This document shows, one piece after another, positions 8,985 to 16,498 of a DNA stretch of 33,574 nucleotides (position 1 is its first letter; the number at the start of each line of letters is the position of its first letter). The stretch comes from an uncultured Dialister sp. Its GTDB lineage: Bacteria > Bacillota > Negativicutes > Veillonellales > Dialisteraceae. The position numbers and the translations under genes are program-made. A model generated the notes under the pieces. That model saw only the letters and a list, made by a program, of their open reading frames with translations, ran no database searches and was not told the DNA's origin. The stretch lies in NCBI GenBank assembly GCA_900543165.1, contig UQQQ01000022.1, positions 1-33,574 on the forward strand, read 5' to 3'.

Positions 8985-9410
8985 GTGCTACGTGGCGAGG
9001 GCAGCGTTGACGACATCGTAGCCAAATACAACATTTCAAGCCGTTCCGTTCTCCGGCACTGGATGAAGCAGTATAATGACCATATAGAACTTAAGGACTA
9101 CGATCCCAAACGGGAGGTCTATATGGCAGGAGCAAGAAAGAAAACATTGCTTTCGGAGCGCAAGGAGATTGTGGAGTATTGTCTATCGCATAGCAAGAAT
9201 TACAAGGACACCCCCGCGCACTATGACGTTTCCTACAGTCAGGTATACGATTGGGTGAGGAAATACGTCGCTGACGGGGAAACTGGCCTTATTGACCGGC
9301 GCGGACATCATAAAACCGACGAAGAAGTTAACGAGATGGAACGCCTCCAGCGTGAGAACCGGCGCTTGAAACGGCAGCTTGAGGAACAGGAGAGGCTGGT
9401 CTATTTCTAA
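8985..9410 (+). pseudogene. IS3-family orfA (helix-turn-helix protein), frameshifted
   Basis: Reads as an IS150-type OrfA. It has two helix-turn-helix segments (GSVDDIVAKYNISSRSVLRH and a second around YDVSYSQVYDWVRKY), then a leucine-zipper-like end (LQRENRRLKRQLEEQERL). Upstream of GTG 8985 the frame stays open back to a stop at 8931, with no good start codon. The frame ends at LVYF, but the expected continuation FLKKLKALEGR is present one frame away, across a run of seven A (about 9409-9415). The simplest reading is a one-base deletion near 9400. OrfA normally supplies DNA binding and the N-terminus of the OrfAB transposase made by -1 slippage. Confidence 0.7.
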
Positions 9411-10407
9411 AAAAATTGAAAGCCCTGGAAGGGAGGTGAAACTCGGCAGGCTGCGCCATGCCACAACCTATGAAGCAATCCAGCAGTGCCACACAGAAAA
9501 GGGCTGGGGCATTTGCTGGCTGTGTGATCAAGTCGGTATTACGAGAGCATCCTATTATCAATGGCTGAAGCGCGATATCCCAAAAGCGGAAAAAGAAAAC
9601 GAGATCATCGCCCAACTGATCCAAGAGTATGATGAACGATTCCACCACATTCTGGGCTATCGGCGCATGACTGATTGGATCAATCGCCTGAACCACACGC
9701 ATTACAGCAGGAACCGCATTCATTGACTCATGAAGGAGCTCAATATCCATTCCGTGATCCGGTGCAAGAAGGCAAAATACAAAAGGGCCACACCAGAAGC
9801 CACATCAGAGAACATCCTTCACAGGGATTTTCAGGCAGAACGACCGAACCAGAAGTGGGCAACGGACGTGACAGAATTCAAATGGTACGAAGGATCAGCC
9901 GTTAAGAAGCTCTATTTGAGCGCAATCCTCGATCTCTATGATCGGTCGATTGTCGCCTACGTCATAAGCGGACGCAATGACAATAAGCTGGTGTTTGACA
10001 CATTTGAGCAGGCGATTCGCAAAAATCCGGAAGCACACCCGCTGTTCCACAGTGACAGGGGGGTCCAGTATACCAGTAAAGCATTCCAGTTCAAGCTCTC
10101 GAAGCAAGGTATGGAGCAATCCATGTCCCGCGTTGGGCATTGCATCGATAATTGCCCAGTGGAAGGTTTCTGGGGAATTGTGAAGGCAGAGATGTATTTC
10201 CTGAACAAGTTCAGCAGCGGCGGCGAGCTGCGTTCGGCCATCGACCAATACGTCCATTTTTACAATTACGAACGTTTTCAGGAGCGATTTGGAGTAAGGA
10301 CGCCAATGGAAGTTCGCACGGCAGCTCTGCACGCGAAGATCCCGGAACAGTTCCCGATTGCCGAAAACAAACGGATTCAGAAATACAAAGCGAAATTCGC
10401 GGCATAA
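9379..10407 (+). pseudogene. IS3-family orfB (integrase-core transposase) with one nonsense codon
   Basis: A single frame with one internal TGA at 9724-9726, inside NRIH-stop-LMKELNIHSVIR. The intact family reads R here, so CGA to TGA is the likely change. The retroviral-integrase core follows: WATDVTEF with the first D, FHSDRGVQYTS with the second, and the glutamate in CPVEGFWGIVKAEM. The upstream part has the HTH_21-like segment with LGYRRMTDWI. Length and motifs are otherwise complete, so this one base change and the orfA frameshift appear to be what disables the element. The second half (from 9730) could be translated alone but would lack the N-terminal DNA-binding part. Confidence 0.85.
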
Positions 10408-10537
10408 CAAAATGCCGCAAATCCCATGCTGATACTAAAACACCAACATGGAACTTACGGCTATAATTTTTTAGATATTTGCCATGTCTACCTTGACAGG
10501 GGCTGATCAGTCTTCGGGGCGGTCTTTTGCATGGGTG

Positions 10538-10641
10538 TGATAAAGACCGGTTATTTTATCATAGGAGAGCAAGGCATGTGATAAAATGGCCTGTTTTTAT
10601 CACATGGGGAGTGTGATATGATAAAAACAGGAGTTTTATCA
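10538..10641 (+). promoter_or_regulatory. Three inverted-repeat operators upstream of fic
   Basis: Three palindromes share the half-site TGATAAA(A)/(T)TTTATCA. They lie at 10538-10561 (7-bp arms), 10577-10604 (perfect 10-bp arms TGTGATAAAA and TTTTATCACA) and 10619-10641 (8-bp arms). Their centres are about 41 and 40 bp apart, close to four helical turns, so bound proteins would lie on the same face of the DNA. The last ends 26 bp before the fic start. The regulator is not known; the C-terminal part of Fic itself looks like a winged helix and could bind here. Confidence 0.7.
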
Positions 10642-10666
10642 CTGGGATAGGAGGTGCGCTATCGCT

Positions 10667-11890
10667 ATGGAATATATACCGTTATGGAAAATTTACTATG
10701 TTTCGCCGGATACGTATGAGCAAGTCTATGCAGAGCGCTTTTATGCCTGCACGGCAAAGCATTTTCCGATATCCGTCAAAGAGGTCAATCGAAAACAGGC
10801 GTATCCTTCTTTCCTTTGCTATAATGAGGAGATCTCACCGCTTATACAGACTATGTACCAGAAGTATATTCAGTTCATAAAGTTACTTGCGGAATGTCCT
10901 CCCGTGATGCTTCGGCAGTATGCCGTTTCTTGCCTGATCGAAGAGGTACAGGCCACCAATGAGATCGAAGGTGTCAGAAGTACCCGCAAACAAATCAAAG
11001 ATATCCTCCAAAATATTCCGGTCCCTGCTGCATATCGGCATTTGGCAAGCTTGGTAGATCAGTATCTTCGGATTTTGAATCATGAGGGGGCTTCTTTCTC
11101 TACTTGTCGTGATGTTCGCGATTTCTATGATTCATTTGCTTTGGCAGAGGTGGTACAGGAGAATCCAGCGCATGCACCGGATGGGATTATTTTCAGAAAG
11201 GCTCCTGTGGAAATTACCAGTCAGACAAATCGGGTAAAGCATGAGGGACTTATGCCGGAACAGGCGATCATAGAAGCGATGGATCAGGCGTTGTCTATTC
11301 TTCAGGCGGCAGAAATTCCGCTTTTGGTCAGGCTGGCGGCTTTTCACTATTTCTTTGAATACATACATCCGTTTTATGATGGAAATGGCCGCACGGGACG
11401 ATTTATTGTGTCGTATTATCTGTCACGGGAATTTAGTCCGTATATTGCATTGCGGCTATCTGTGGAGATCAATAAACGGAAAAATGCATATTACAAAATG
11501 TTTGAGGAGACGAGCAGTCAGTGGAATCGAGGCGATTTGACGCCATTTATCCTGCAATTTATGGAGTTCATATCGCTGGCGTTTGATGATACGATTTCCT
11601 TACTTTCGCGAAAAAAGGAGCAGTTGAAACGCTTTGCCGCGCAGCTGAATGAAAAGGTGGCAGGGCAGGATGAGTTGACGAAAACGATCTATTATCTGCT
11701 GCTGCAGGCTTCTTTGTTCTCTGGTATTGGGATCACGATGGATCAGCTGATGGAGGCTACGCATAAGACTCGTGTTACGATCAAAAGCCGGCTGAGTAAA
11801 ATACCGCAAGCCCATTATTGGATGGATAAAAATGAGAAGCCATTTCACTATCGTCTGAATATGAAGATGCTGCTGGGAAGCAAAGAATGA
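10667..11890 (+). CDS. Fic-domain AMP transferase, class II (inhibitory helix N-terminal)
   Basis: The protein is 407 residues. Fic proteins usually transfer AMP from ATP to hydroxyl side chains of target proteins. The active-site motif is complete: HPFYDGNGRTGR with catalytic His234 and the phosphate-binding arginines 242 and 245. Upstream, TNEIEG (97-102) matches the [S/T]xxxE[G/N] inhibitory motif, so Glu101 should block the ATP site in the resting enzyme. The C-terminal 100 residues (about 300-400) contain a helix-turn-helix-like segment (GITMDQLMEATHKTRVTIKS) and resemble a winged helix. The start ATG lies 13 bases after AGGAGG (10648-10653), rather far. There is no separate antitoxin gene, as expected when the inhibitory helix is built in. 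It sits between insertion-sequence debris and the thrS operon; its G+C is intermediate. The target protein is unknown. Confidence 0.9.
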   Translation: MEYIPLWKIYYVSPDTYEQVYAERFYACTAKHFPISVKEVNRKQAYPSFLCYNEEISPLIQTMYQKYIQFIKLLAECPPVMLRQYAVSCLIEEVQATNEIEGVRSTRKQIKDILQNIPVPAAYRHLASLVDQYLRILNHEGASFSTCRDVRDFYDSFALAEVVQENPAHAPDGIIFRKAPVEITSQTNRVKHEGLMPEQAIIEAMDQALSILQAAEIPLLVRLAAFHYFFEYIHPFYDGNGRTGRFIVSYYLSREFSPYIALRLSVEINKRKNAYYKMFEETSSQWNRGDLTPFILQFMEFISLAFDDTISLLSRKKEQLKRFAAQLNEKVAGQDELTKTIYYLLLQASLFSGIGITMDQLMEATHKTRVTIKSRLSKIPQAHYWMDKNEKPFHYRLNMKMLLGSKE

Positions 11891-11964
11891 TTTGCTCAAG
11901 CTTTGAGATGGACGGAAAGTTTGAAGTCTAATGTCTCTCCGTCTCATAGTCTCCCACCTTCCCC

Positions 11965-11993
11965 TTGACAAACGCAAAAAAGAAGTCTATAGT
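11965..11993 (+). promoter_or_regulatory. Sigma-A-type promoter of the thrS operon
   Basis: TTGACA (11965-11970), a 17-bp spacer and TATAGT (11988-11993), about 10-15 bases before the T-box leader. Confidence 0.85.
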
Positions 11994-12004
11994 ATGACCA
12001 TACA

Positions 12005-12217
12005 TGTGAGGATAGAGACATGATGGATCCTTGGTACACGCAAAGAGAGTCTGCGGCTGGTGGGAGCAGATGGTGGGGGGATCGATTACCGCTCTGGAGC
12101 AGGAGGATCGAAATCTTCCCGGGTGGCCTCGTTACCGGGCCGACAAGTGGAGCTTTAGCTCTGATTTGGGTGGAACCACGGAATATAACTTTCGTCCCTT
12201 AGGGACGGAAGTTTTTT
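12005..12217 (+). ncRNA. T-box riboswitch, thrS leader
   Basis: The leader contains the conserved T-box sequence GGGTGGAACCACG (12168-12180), which pairs with the NCCA end of uncharged tRNA. It is followed by an intrinsic terminator: ACTTTCGTCCC (12188-12198), loop TTA, GGGACGGAAGT (12202-12212) and a U run. When tRNA-Thr is uncharged, the antiterminator forms from the T-box and the 5' side of the terminator, and transcription continues into thrS. The specifier codon should be a threonine codon; ACC at 12088-12090 is one candidate but I could not fold stem I with confidence. Confidence 0.93.
12188..12217 (+). terminator. T-box intrinsic terminator
   Basis: An 11-bp stem (one G-U pair) with a TTA loop and six U residues; mutually exclusive with the T-box antiterminator. 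Confidence 0.88.
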
Positions 12218-12230
12218 ATTGCTTTCATGT

Positions 12231-12275
12231 TGCTTTCTGCGAAGCGGCTGAAATGGCAGAGCCAAGCAGAAAGCA
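12231..12275 (+). other. Perfect hairpin between the T-box terminator and thrS
   Basis: TGCTTTCTGC (12231-12240) is exactly complementary to GCAGAAAGCA (12266-12275), and GGCT/AGCC could pair within the loop. It follows the T-box terminator and precedes the thrS ribosome-binding site by about 50 bases. It is not part of the standard T-box and there is no U run. Confidence 0.6.
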
Positions 12276-12335
12276 GCAAAAATGGAAGCCACTGTCCCCA
12301 AGCAGTGAATGTTTGTTTTTAGAAAGGAAGATACT

Positions 12336-14243
12336 ATGATTACGATTCGTCTGAAAGACGGAAAAGAGAAGGAGTTCGAGAGCGCGGTATCTCTGGCGGA
12401 TGCAGCGAAGGCGATCTCCAACAGCCTTGGCAAGAATGCGCTGGTGGCGAAGGTGAATGGCGAGCTGACGGATCTGCGCGATCCGATCGTGGATGGTGCA
12501 GAGGTGGAATTCTTCACGAAGGAGGATCCGGAAGGTCTTTTCACGCTGCGTCATACGGCGTCCCATGTGATGGCACAGGCGATCCAGCACCTGTTCCCTG
12601 GCGTGAAGTTTGCTATTGGACCGGCGATCGATGATGGCTTCTACTATGATCTGGACTCTGACCATGTTTTCAGCCAGGAGGATTTCGCAGCGATCGAGAA
12701 GGAGATGTCGAAGATCGCGAAAGAAAATATTCCGCTGGTGAAGAAGGTGCTGCCACGTGATGAAGCGCTCCAGTATTTCAAGGATAAAGGCCAGGACTAT
12801 AAGGTCATGCTGATCGAAGATCTGTCGGAGGAGGAAACGATCTCTCTCTATGAACAGGGTGATTTCACGGATCTCTGCGCGGGCCCGCATCTGAAGTCCA
12901 CCGGCAAGGTGAAGACGTTCAAGCTGATGACGGTCGCTGGTGCTTACTGGCGCGGCGACTCCAAGAATAAGATGCTGCAGCGTATCTATGCGACGGCATT
13001 CTTCAGCAAGGAGGATCTTGACCACTATCTCTTCGTCCGCGCGGAGGCGGAGAAGCGCGATCACAGAAAGCTCGGCAAGCAGCTCGATCTGTTCTCCTTC
13101 CATGAAGAGGGCCCGGGCTTCCCGTTCTTCCATCCGAAGGGCATGATCCTCAGAAATAAACTGATGGACTATGAACGTGAGCTCTTCAAGGAATTCGGCT
13201 ATGTGGAGATCATGACGCCGGTCATTCTGTCGAAGAAGCTGTGGCTGCAGTCTGGTCACTGGGATCATTACAAGGAAAATATGTACTTCACCCAGATCGA
13301 TGAGGAAGATTATGCGATCAAACCGATGAACTGCCCCGGCGGAATCCTGTTCTTCAAGACGCAGCAGCGTTCTTACAGAGATCTGCCGATGCGTGTCGGT
13401 GAATTCGGCCTCGTTCATCGTCATGAGCTGAAGGGAGCGCTGCACGGCCTCTTCCGCGTTCGCTGCTTCACGCAGGATGATGCGCACATTTTCATGACGC
13501 AGGAACAGATGAAGGATGAAGTCATCAAGTGTATGGCGATGTATCAGAAGATGTATGGTGTCTTCGGTCTGGAATACCATGTCGAACTCTCTACCCGTCC
13601 GGAAAACTCCATGGGCAGCGATGAGCTGTGGGAGATCTCCACGAATGCGCTCCGCGAAGCGATTGAGACAGCGGGTGTACCGTACCAGATCAATGAAGGC
13701 GACGGTGCTTTCTATGGACCGAAGCTCGATTTCCATGTACAGGACTCTCTGGGACGTACCTGGCAGTGCGGCACCATCCAGATGGATATGCAGCTGCCGG
13801 AACGCTTCGATGTGAACTATATCGGCGAAGATGGCGAAAAGCACAGAGCGGTCATGCTGCACCGCGCAGGCTACGGCTCTCTGGAACGTTTCATCGGTAT
13901 CCTGATCGAACACTATGCAGGGGCCTTCCCGACTTGGATCGCTCCGGTACAGGCGAAGATCATCCCTGTCACGGACAAGAATCTGGAATATGCGAAGTCT
14001 GTCGCAGCGGCTATGTCCGAGTCTGATATCCGTGTCGAAGTGGAAGAGGCCAATGAAACACTGGGCTACAAGATCCGCAAGGCGCAGATGGAGAAGGTAC
14101 CGTACATGATCATCGTGGGCGATCAGGAAATGAAGGGTCACACCATTTCTGTCAGAAGCAGAAAGAATGGCGACCAGGGGTCCCAGTCTCTCCCGATGTT
14201 CGTTGCAAACCTGATCCGCGAGATCAAAGAACGGGAAAACTGA
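12336..14243 (+). CDS. thrS: Threonyl-tRNA synthetase
   Basis: A class II aminoacyl-tRNA synthetase that charges tRNA-Thr. It is 635 residues from ATG 12336 (AAAGGAAG upstream); an in-frame ATG at 12309 is less likely. The order is standard: a TGS domain (1-61), an editing/SAD domain with HTASH (H73, H77) and CAGPHL, and a class II catalytic core. The zinc ligands Cys333 (MNCPGG), His384 (DDAHIF) and His509 (MLHRAG) are in the positions expected from the E. coli enzyme. A C-terminal anticodon-binding domain follows (from about 535). It is controlled by the T-box leader and followed one base later by the HutP-like gene. All key residues are present. Confidence 0.98.
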   Translation: MITIRLKDGKEKEFESAVSLADAAKAISNSLGKNALVAKVNGELTDLRDPIVDGAEVEFFTKEDPEGLFTLRHTASHVMAQAIQHLFPGVKFAIGPAIDDGFYYDLDSDHVFSQEDFAAIEKEMSKIAKENIPLVKKVLPRDEALQYFKDKGQDYKVMLIEDLSEEETISLYEQGDFTDLCAGPHLKSTGKVKTFKLMTVAGAYWRGDSKNKMLQRIYATAFFSKEDLDHYLFVRAEAEKRDHRKLGKQLDLFSFHEEGPGFPFFHPKGMILRNKLMDYERELFKEFGYVEIMTPVILSKKLWLQSGHWDHYKENMYFTQIDEEDYAIKPMNCPGGILFFKTQQRSYRDLPMRVGEFGLVHRHELKGALHGLFRVRCFTQDDAHIFMTQEQMKDEVIKCMAMYQKMYGVFGLEYHVELSTRPENSMGSDELWEISTNALREAIETAGVPYQINEGDGAFYGPKLDFHVQDSLGRTWQCGTIQMDMQLPERFDVNYIGEDGEKHRAVMLHRAGYGSLERFIGILIEHYAGAFPTWIAPVQAKIIPVTDKNLEYAKSVAAAMSESDIRVEVEEANETLGYKIRKAQMEKVPYMIIVGDQEMKGHTISVRSRKNGDQGSQSLPMFVANLIREIKEREN

Positions 14244-14244
14244 G

Positions 14245-14682
14245 ATGGCTTACAAAGAATACCAGAGTGCTGATATCGCACGGGCTGCGCTCCGCATGTC
14301 TTTGACCGAGACGCGGGAAGATGAGAATGCGCTGAAGGAAAGGCTGGCGAAGGATGGCATCCGCGCTGTCGCTGTGAACTTTGGCGGGAAATTTCTGGAT
14401 ATCCTTCCGAAGATCTTCGAGTCGGCCATCGTGGCTGCCCAAAGGCAGAAGGTCATCTCTGATACTCATGTGGGGGATGGCTCTGTGGTCGGAGCCATGG
14501 AGTCTGCCATCGAGCAGGTGAAACCGATGGCAATCGGCATGAATGTCGGTGGCAAGATCGGTATCGCCCGCTGGAATGAGCATCTCTGCGTCGCGATCTT
14601 CGTCGGCGTGGGTGTGCTTCATTTCAATGAGGTCACGGTGGGCATGGCGCATCGTGTCCTTCGGAATGATCTGCCTGATTGA
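14245..14682 (+). CDS. HutP-like protein
   Basis: The protein is 145 residues and starts one base after the thrS stop, so it is almost surely co-transcribed and translationally coupled. Length and overall pattern fit the HutP family: an N-terminal helical part rich in R and E, and a glycine-rich C-terminal half (GMNVGGKIGIARW, FVGVGVLHFNEV). In Bacillus subtilis HutP is a histidine- and Mg-dependent RNA-binding antiterminator of the histidine-utilisation operon. No hut genes are present here, so the role must be different or act in trans. The assignment is by recognition of the pattern without an alignment; an unrelated small conserved protein cannot be excluded. Confidence 0.6.
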   Translation: MAYKEYQSADIARAALRMSLTETREDENALKERLAKDGIRAVAVNFGGKFLDILPKIFESAIVAAQRQKVISDTHVGDGSVVGAMESAIEQVKPMAIGMNVGGKIGIARWNEHLCVAIFVGVGVLHFNEVTVGMAHRVLRNDLPD

Positions 14683-14737
14683 GAAAATCATAAGGGGCAG
14701 GGAGTGACTATCTCATACCTGTCCTGCATAAGAAAAG

Positions 14738-14767
14738 AGCCGGGGGCTTTTGCCTCCGGCTTTTTTG
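14738..14767 (+). terminator. Intrinsic terminator of the thrS operon
   Basis: Ten-base stem AGCCGGGGGC / GCCTCCGGCT with a TTTT loop, then six T. Lies 56 bp after the HutP-like gene. Confidence 0.92.
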
Positions 14768-14793
14768 ATGGGAGAAAGAGGGAGCCATTTTTC

Positions 14794-14822
14794 TTGACAG
14801 GAAAAGCCGAAGGCGGTACATT
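14794..14822 (+). promoter_or_regulatory. Promoter of the nitrilase-family gene
   Basis: TTGACA (14794-14799), 17-bp spacer, TACATT (14817-14822), 49 bp before the start codon. Confidence 0.7.
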
Positions 14823-14870
14823 GAATGAAATTTGATGGTTCGTTTGAGTGACAGGATGGGTGGAGGCTTT

Positions 14871-15668
14871 ATGAAGGAAAAGATCAGTCTGATTCAAATG
14901 GATGTAGAGCTGGGACAGGTGGAAAGAAATTATGAAAAAGCCGTGCAGCTGATGGAGCTTGCGCTGGAAGACAAGCCGGACATTCTTGTCCTGCCGGAAA
15001 CGGTAAACACCGGTTTCTTTCCGTCGCCGGACAGCGTACTCTATGCCGCTTCTGATGCAGATGGCGTGCAGACGAAAAAGGTGTTCGGAGCATTTGCCAA
15101 GGAGCATGGCGCCAATATCGTGGCGGGCTCGGTCAGCGTTTTGGAAAACGGATGCGTTTTCAATCGAAGCTATATCTTTGATCGCAAGGGCGAGGTCGTT
15201 GCCTCTTATGATAAGATCCACGGCTTTAGCCCGATGGGAGAAACGAAGTCGTATACCGGCGGCTCTTCCACGGTCCACTTTACGCTGGACGGAATCGCCT
15301 GCTCGATGGCGATCTGCTATGACGTACGCTTTTGTGAGCTGATCCGGACAGAAGCCTTGCAGGGGGTGGATCTGTTTTTCCTTCCTGCCGCCTGGCCGCT
15401 CGTAAGGAAGGAGCACTGGATCACGCTTTCTAAAGCCAGAGCAATCGAGAATCAGATGTTTTTCTGCGCCGTGAATGAATGCGGCCGTGTCGGCAGCACG
15501 CAGTACGGTGGAAATTCCATGCTGCTCTCGCCTCTTGGGGAAGAATTGCTCCATCTGGGAGAAAAGGAGCAGGTGGCCACGGCGGAGATCGATACGGATG
15601 TGCTGCAGGGCATCCGAGAGAGCATCAATGTATTTCGCGACAGAAGACCGGAATTGTATCATCTGTAG
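14871..15668 (+). CDS. Carbon-nitrogen hydrolase (nitrilase superfamily)
   Basis: The protein is 265 residues from ATG 14871 (GGTGGAGG upstream). The catalytic triad of the superfamily is complete: Glu43 (LPETVNTGFF), Lys115 (YDKIHGF) and Cys149 (MAICYDVRFCEL). These cytosolic enzymes hydrolyse amide bonds through a cysteine thioester. The spacing and the CYDxRF motif place it with the Nit2/omega-amidase and YafV-like branch, which deaminates alpha-ketoglutaramate or alpha-keto-succinamate in metabolite repair; the true substrate cannot be fixed from sequence. It has its own promoter after the thrS terminator and is followed by a 348-base gap, so it is probably monocistronic. Confidence 0.9.
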   Translation: MKEKISLIQMDVELGQVERNYEKAVQLMELALEDKPDILVLPETVNTGFFPSPDSVLYAASDADGVQTKKVFGAFAKEHGANIVAGSVSVLENGCVFNRSYIFDRKGEVVASYDKIHGFSPMGETKSYTGGSSTVHFTLDGIACSMAICYDVRFCELIRTEALQGVDLFFLPAAWPLVRKEHWITLSKARAIENQMFFCAVNECGRVGSTQYGGNSMLLSPLGEELLHLGEKEQVATAEIDTDVLQGIRESINVFRDRRPELYHL

Positions 15669-15960
15669 AAAAATAGGGGGGAAGGCGTTTCGCCCTTTGA
15701 TTGCGCATGAACGAGGTTCAGCGGGTTCACGAGGTTCAAGAGGTTCAGGGGGGCGGCGCATAAAAATCAGAAGTGCCGCGGAGTATCGATCATGGCGATG
15801 CCCGAAGGTTTCTTGAAGAGCCGGTTTCCCGTTTGAGGCTTCCAAACATTGATCATTTTGACTGCGAATGACAAAGATTTCTCGCCTGCGCTCGAAATGA
15901 CGGTGCAAGAGGGTTCGCAGTCCCCAGCCACCCCTATCGCCCAAGAAAACCGTTTTGCAA
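15669..15960. other. Repeat-rich intergenic region before the tRNA cluster
   Basis: No gene. Contains a 9-nt periodic tract (GAGGTTCA/AGGTTCAAG-type units, about 15712-15748). Then comes a block starting GCGATGCCCGAAGGTTTC (from about 15795) with a copy at about 17077-17200. The nonamer tract has an inverted counterpart at about 17345-17395. Confidence 0.7.
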
Positions 15961-15967
15961 AAAGTGC

Positions 15968-15996
15968 TTGACAAAAGTACCATGGATGGATATACT
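15968..15996 (+). promoter_or_regulatory. Promoter of the tRNA cluster
   Basis: TTGACA (15968-15973), 17-bp spacer and TATACT (15991-15996), 20 bp before tRNA-Asp. Confidence 0.88.
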
Positions 15997-16016
15997 AATA
16001 TGCGTAACTTACGTGC

Positions 16017-16093
16017 GGCCCGGTGGTGTAGTGGTCTAACATGCCGCCCTGTCACGGCGGAGATCGTCAGTTCAAATCTGATCCGGGTCGCCA
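16017..16093 (+). tRNA. tRNA-Asp (GTC)
   Basis: Acceptor GGCCCGG pairs with CCGGGTC; anticodon GTC in CCTGTCACG; T arm GTTCAAATC; encoded CCA at 16091-16093. Confidence 0.97.
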
Positions 16094-16095
16094 GC

Positions 16096-16170
16096 GCGGA
16101 AGTAGCTCAGTGGTAGAGCACAACCTTGCCAAGGTTGGGGTCGCGGGTTCGAGTCCCGTTTTCCGCTCCA
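16096..16170 (+). tRNA. tRNA-Gly (GCC)
   Basis: Acceptor GCGGAAG pairs with TTTCCGC; anticodon GCC in CTTGCCAAG; T loop GTTCGAGTC; encoded CCA. Confidence 0.97.
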
Positions 16171-16173
16171 TAT

Positions 16174-16247
16174 GGCGGCATAGCCAAGCGGTAAGGCAGA
16201 GGTCTGCAAAACCTTTATCCCCAGTTCGATTCTGGGTGCCGCCTCCA
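16174..16247 (+). tRNA. tRNA-Cys (GCA)
   Basis: Acceptor GGCGGCA pairs with TGCCGCC; anticodon GCA in TCTGCAAAA; encoded CCA. It lies close to the YbaK-type Cys-tRNA(Pro) deacylase gene, though no functional link need follow. Confidence 0.97.
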
Positions 16248-16277
16248 TATTACAATCTATTACATTCATATAGACCT

Positions 16278-16366
16278 GCCGGGGTGGCGGAACTGGCAGA
16301 CGCAAGGGACTTAAAATCCCTCGGATCGTGAGATTCGTACCGGTTCGATTCCGGTCCTCGGCACCA
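16278..16366 (+). tRNA. tRNA-Leu (TAA)
   Basis: 89 bases with the long variable arm of leucine tRNAs; acceptor GCCGGGG pairs with CCTCGGC; anticodon TAA in ACTTAAAAT; encoded CCA. Confidence 0.97.
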
Positions 16367-16378
16367 ATTTGAATGATG

Positions 16379-16406
16379 AGCCGGAGCGTAATGCTCCGGC
16401 TTTTTG
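16379..16406 (+). terminator. Intrinsic terminator of the tRNA cluster
   Basis: Nine-base perfect stem AGCCGGAGC / GCTCCGGCT with loop GTAAT, followed by a T run. Confidence 0.93.
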
Positions 16407-16498
16407 TTGTTTGAAAATGGGTGTGCGCTGGGAAGCGGTCAGGCATCGGGAAGCTGATGGCGCTGCGTCCCGGTCTGCCCAATGAATCGAGGCAAATT

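Larger units (their letters stand above)
8930..10500 (+). mobile_element. IS3-family (IS150-like) element remnant
   Basis: Contains orfA- and orfB-type transposase frames in the usual order. The right end is probably near TGTCTACCTTGACAGG (10485-10500), which resembles an IS150-group terminus. A matching left inverted repeat was not found before orfA, where the sequence abuts the IS1634-like remnant. The left boundary is therefore uncertain and may have been deleted. Confidence 0.6.

Noticed and set aside
7280..9726. Possibility that TGA is read as an amino acid here
   Set aside because: TGA terminates thrS, mutS, mutL and the pyridoxamine-kinase-like gene at overlaps with next starts, and one of the three transposase stops is TAG. 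Ordinary nonsense mutation explains them better.
12020..12339. Short open frames in the thrS leader
   Set aside because: They lie inside the T-box riboswitch and its terminator; the RNA structure explains the sequence.
12225..14141. 638-codon open frame on the - strand
   Set aside because: It lies opposite thrS, whose motifs and zinc ligands are complete. Long antisense frames are expected in such GC-biased coding DNA, and the translation (rich in R, H, L) has no domain pattern.
14688..16055. 455-codon open frame on the - strand
   Set aside because: Antisense to the nitrilase-family gene and to intergenic repeats; composition is that of a shadow frame.
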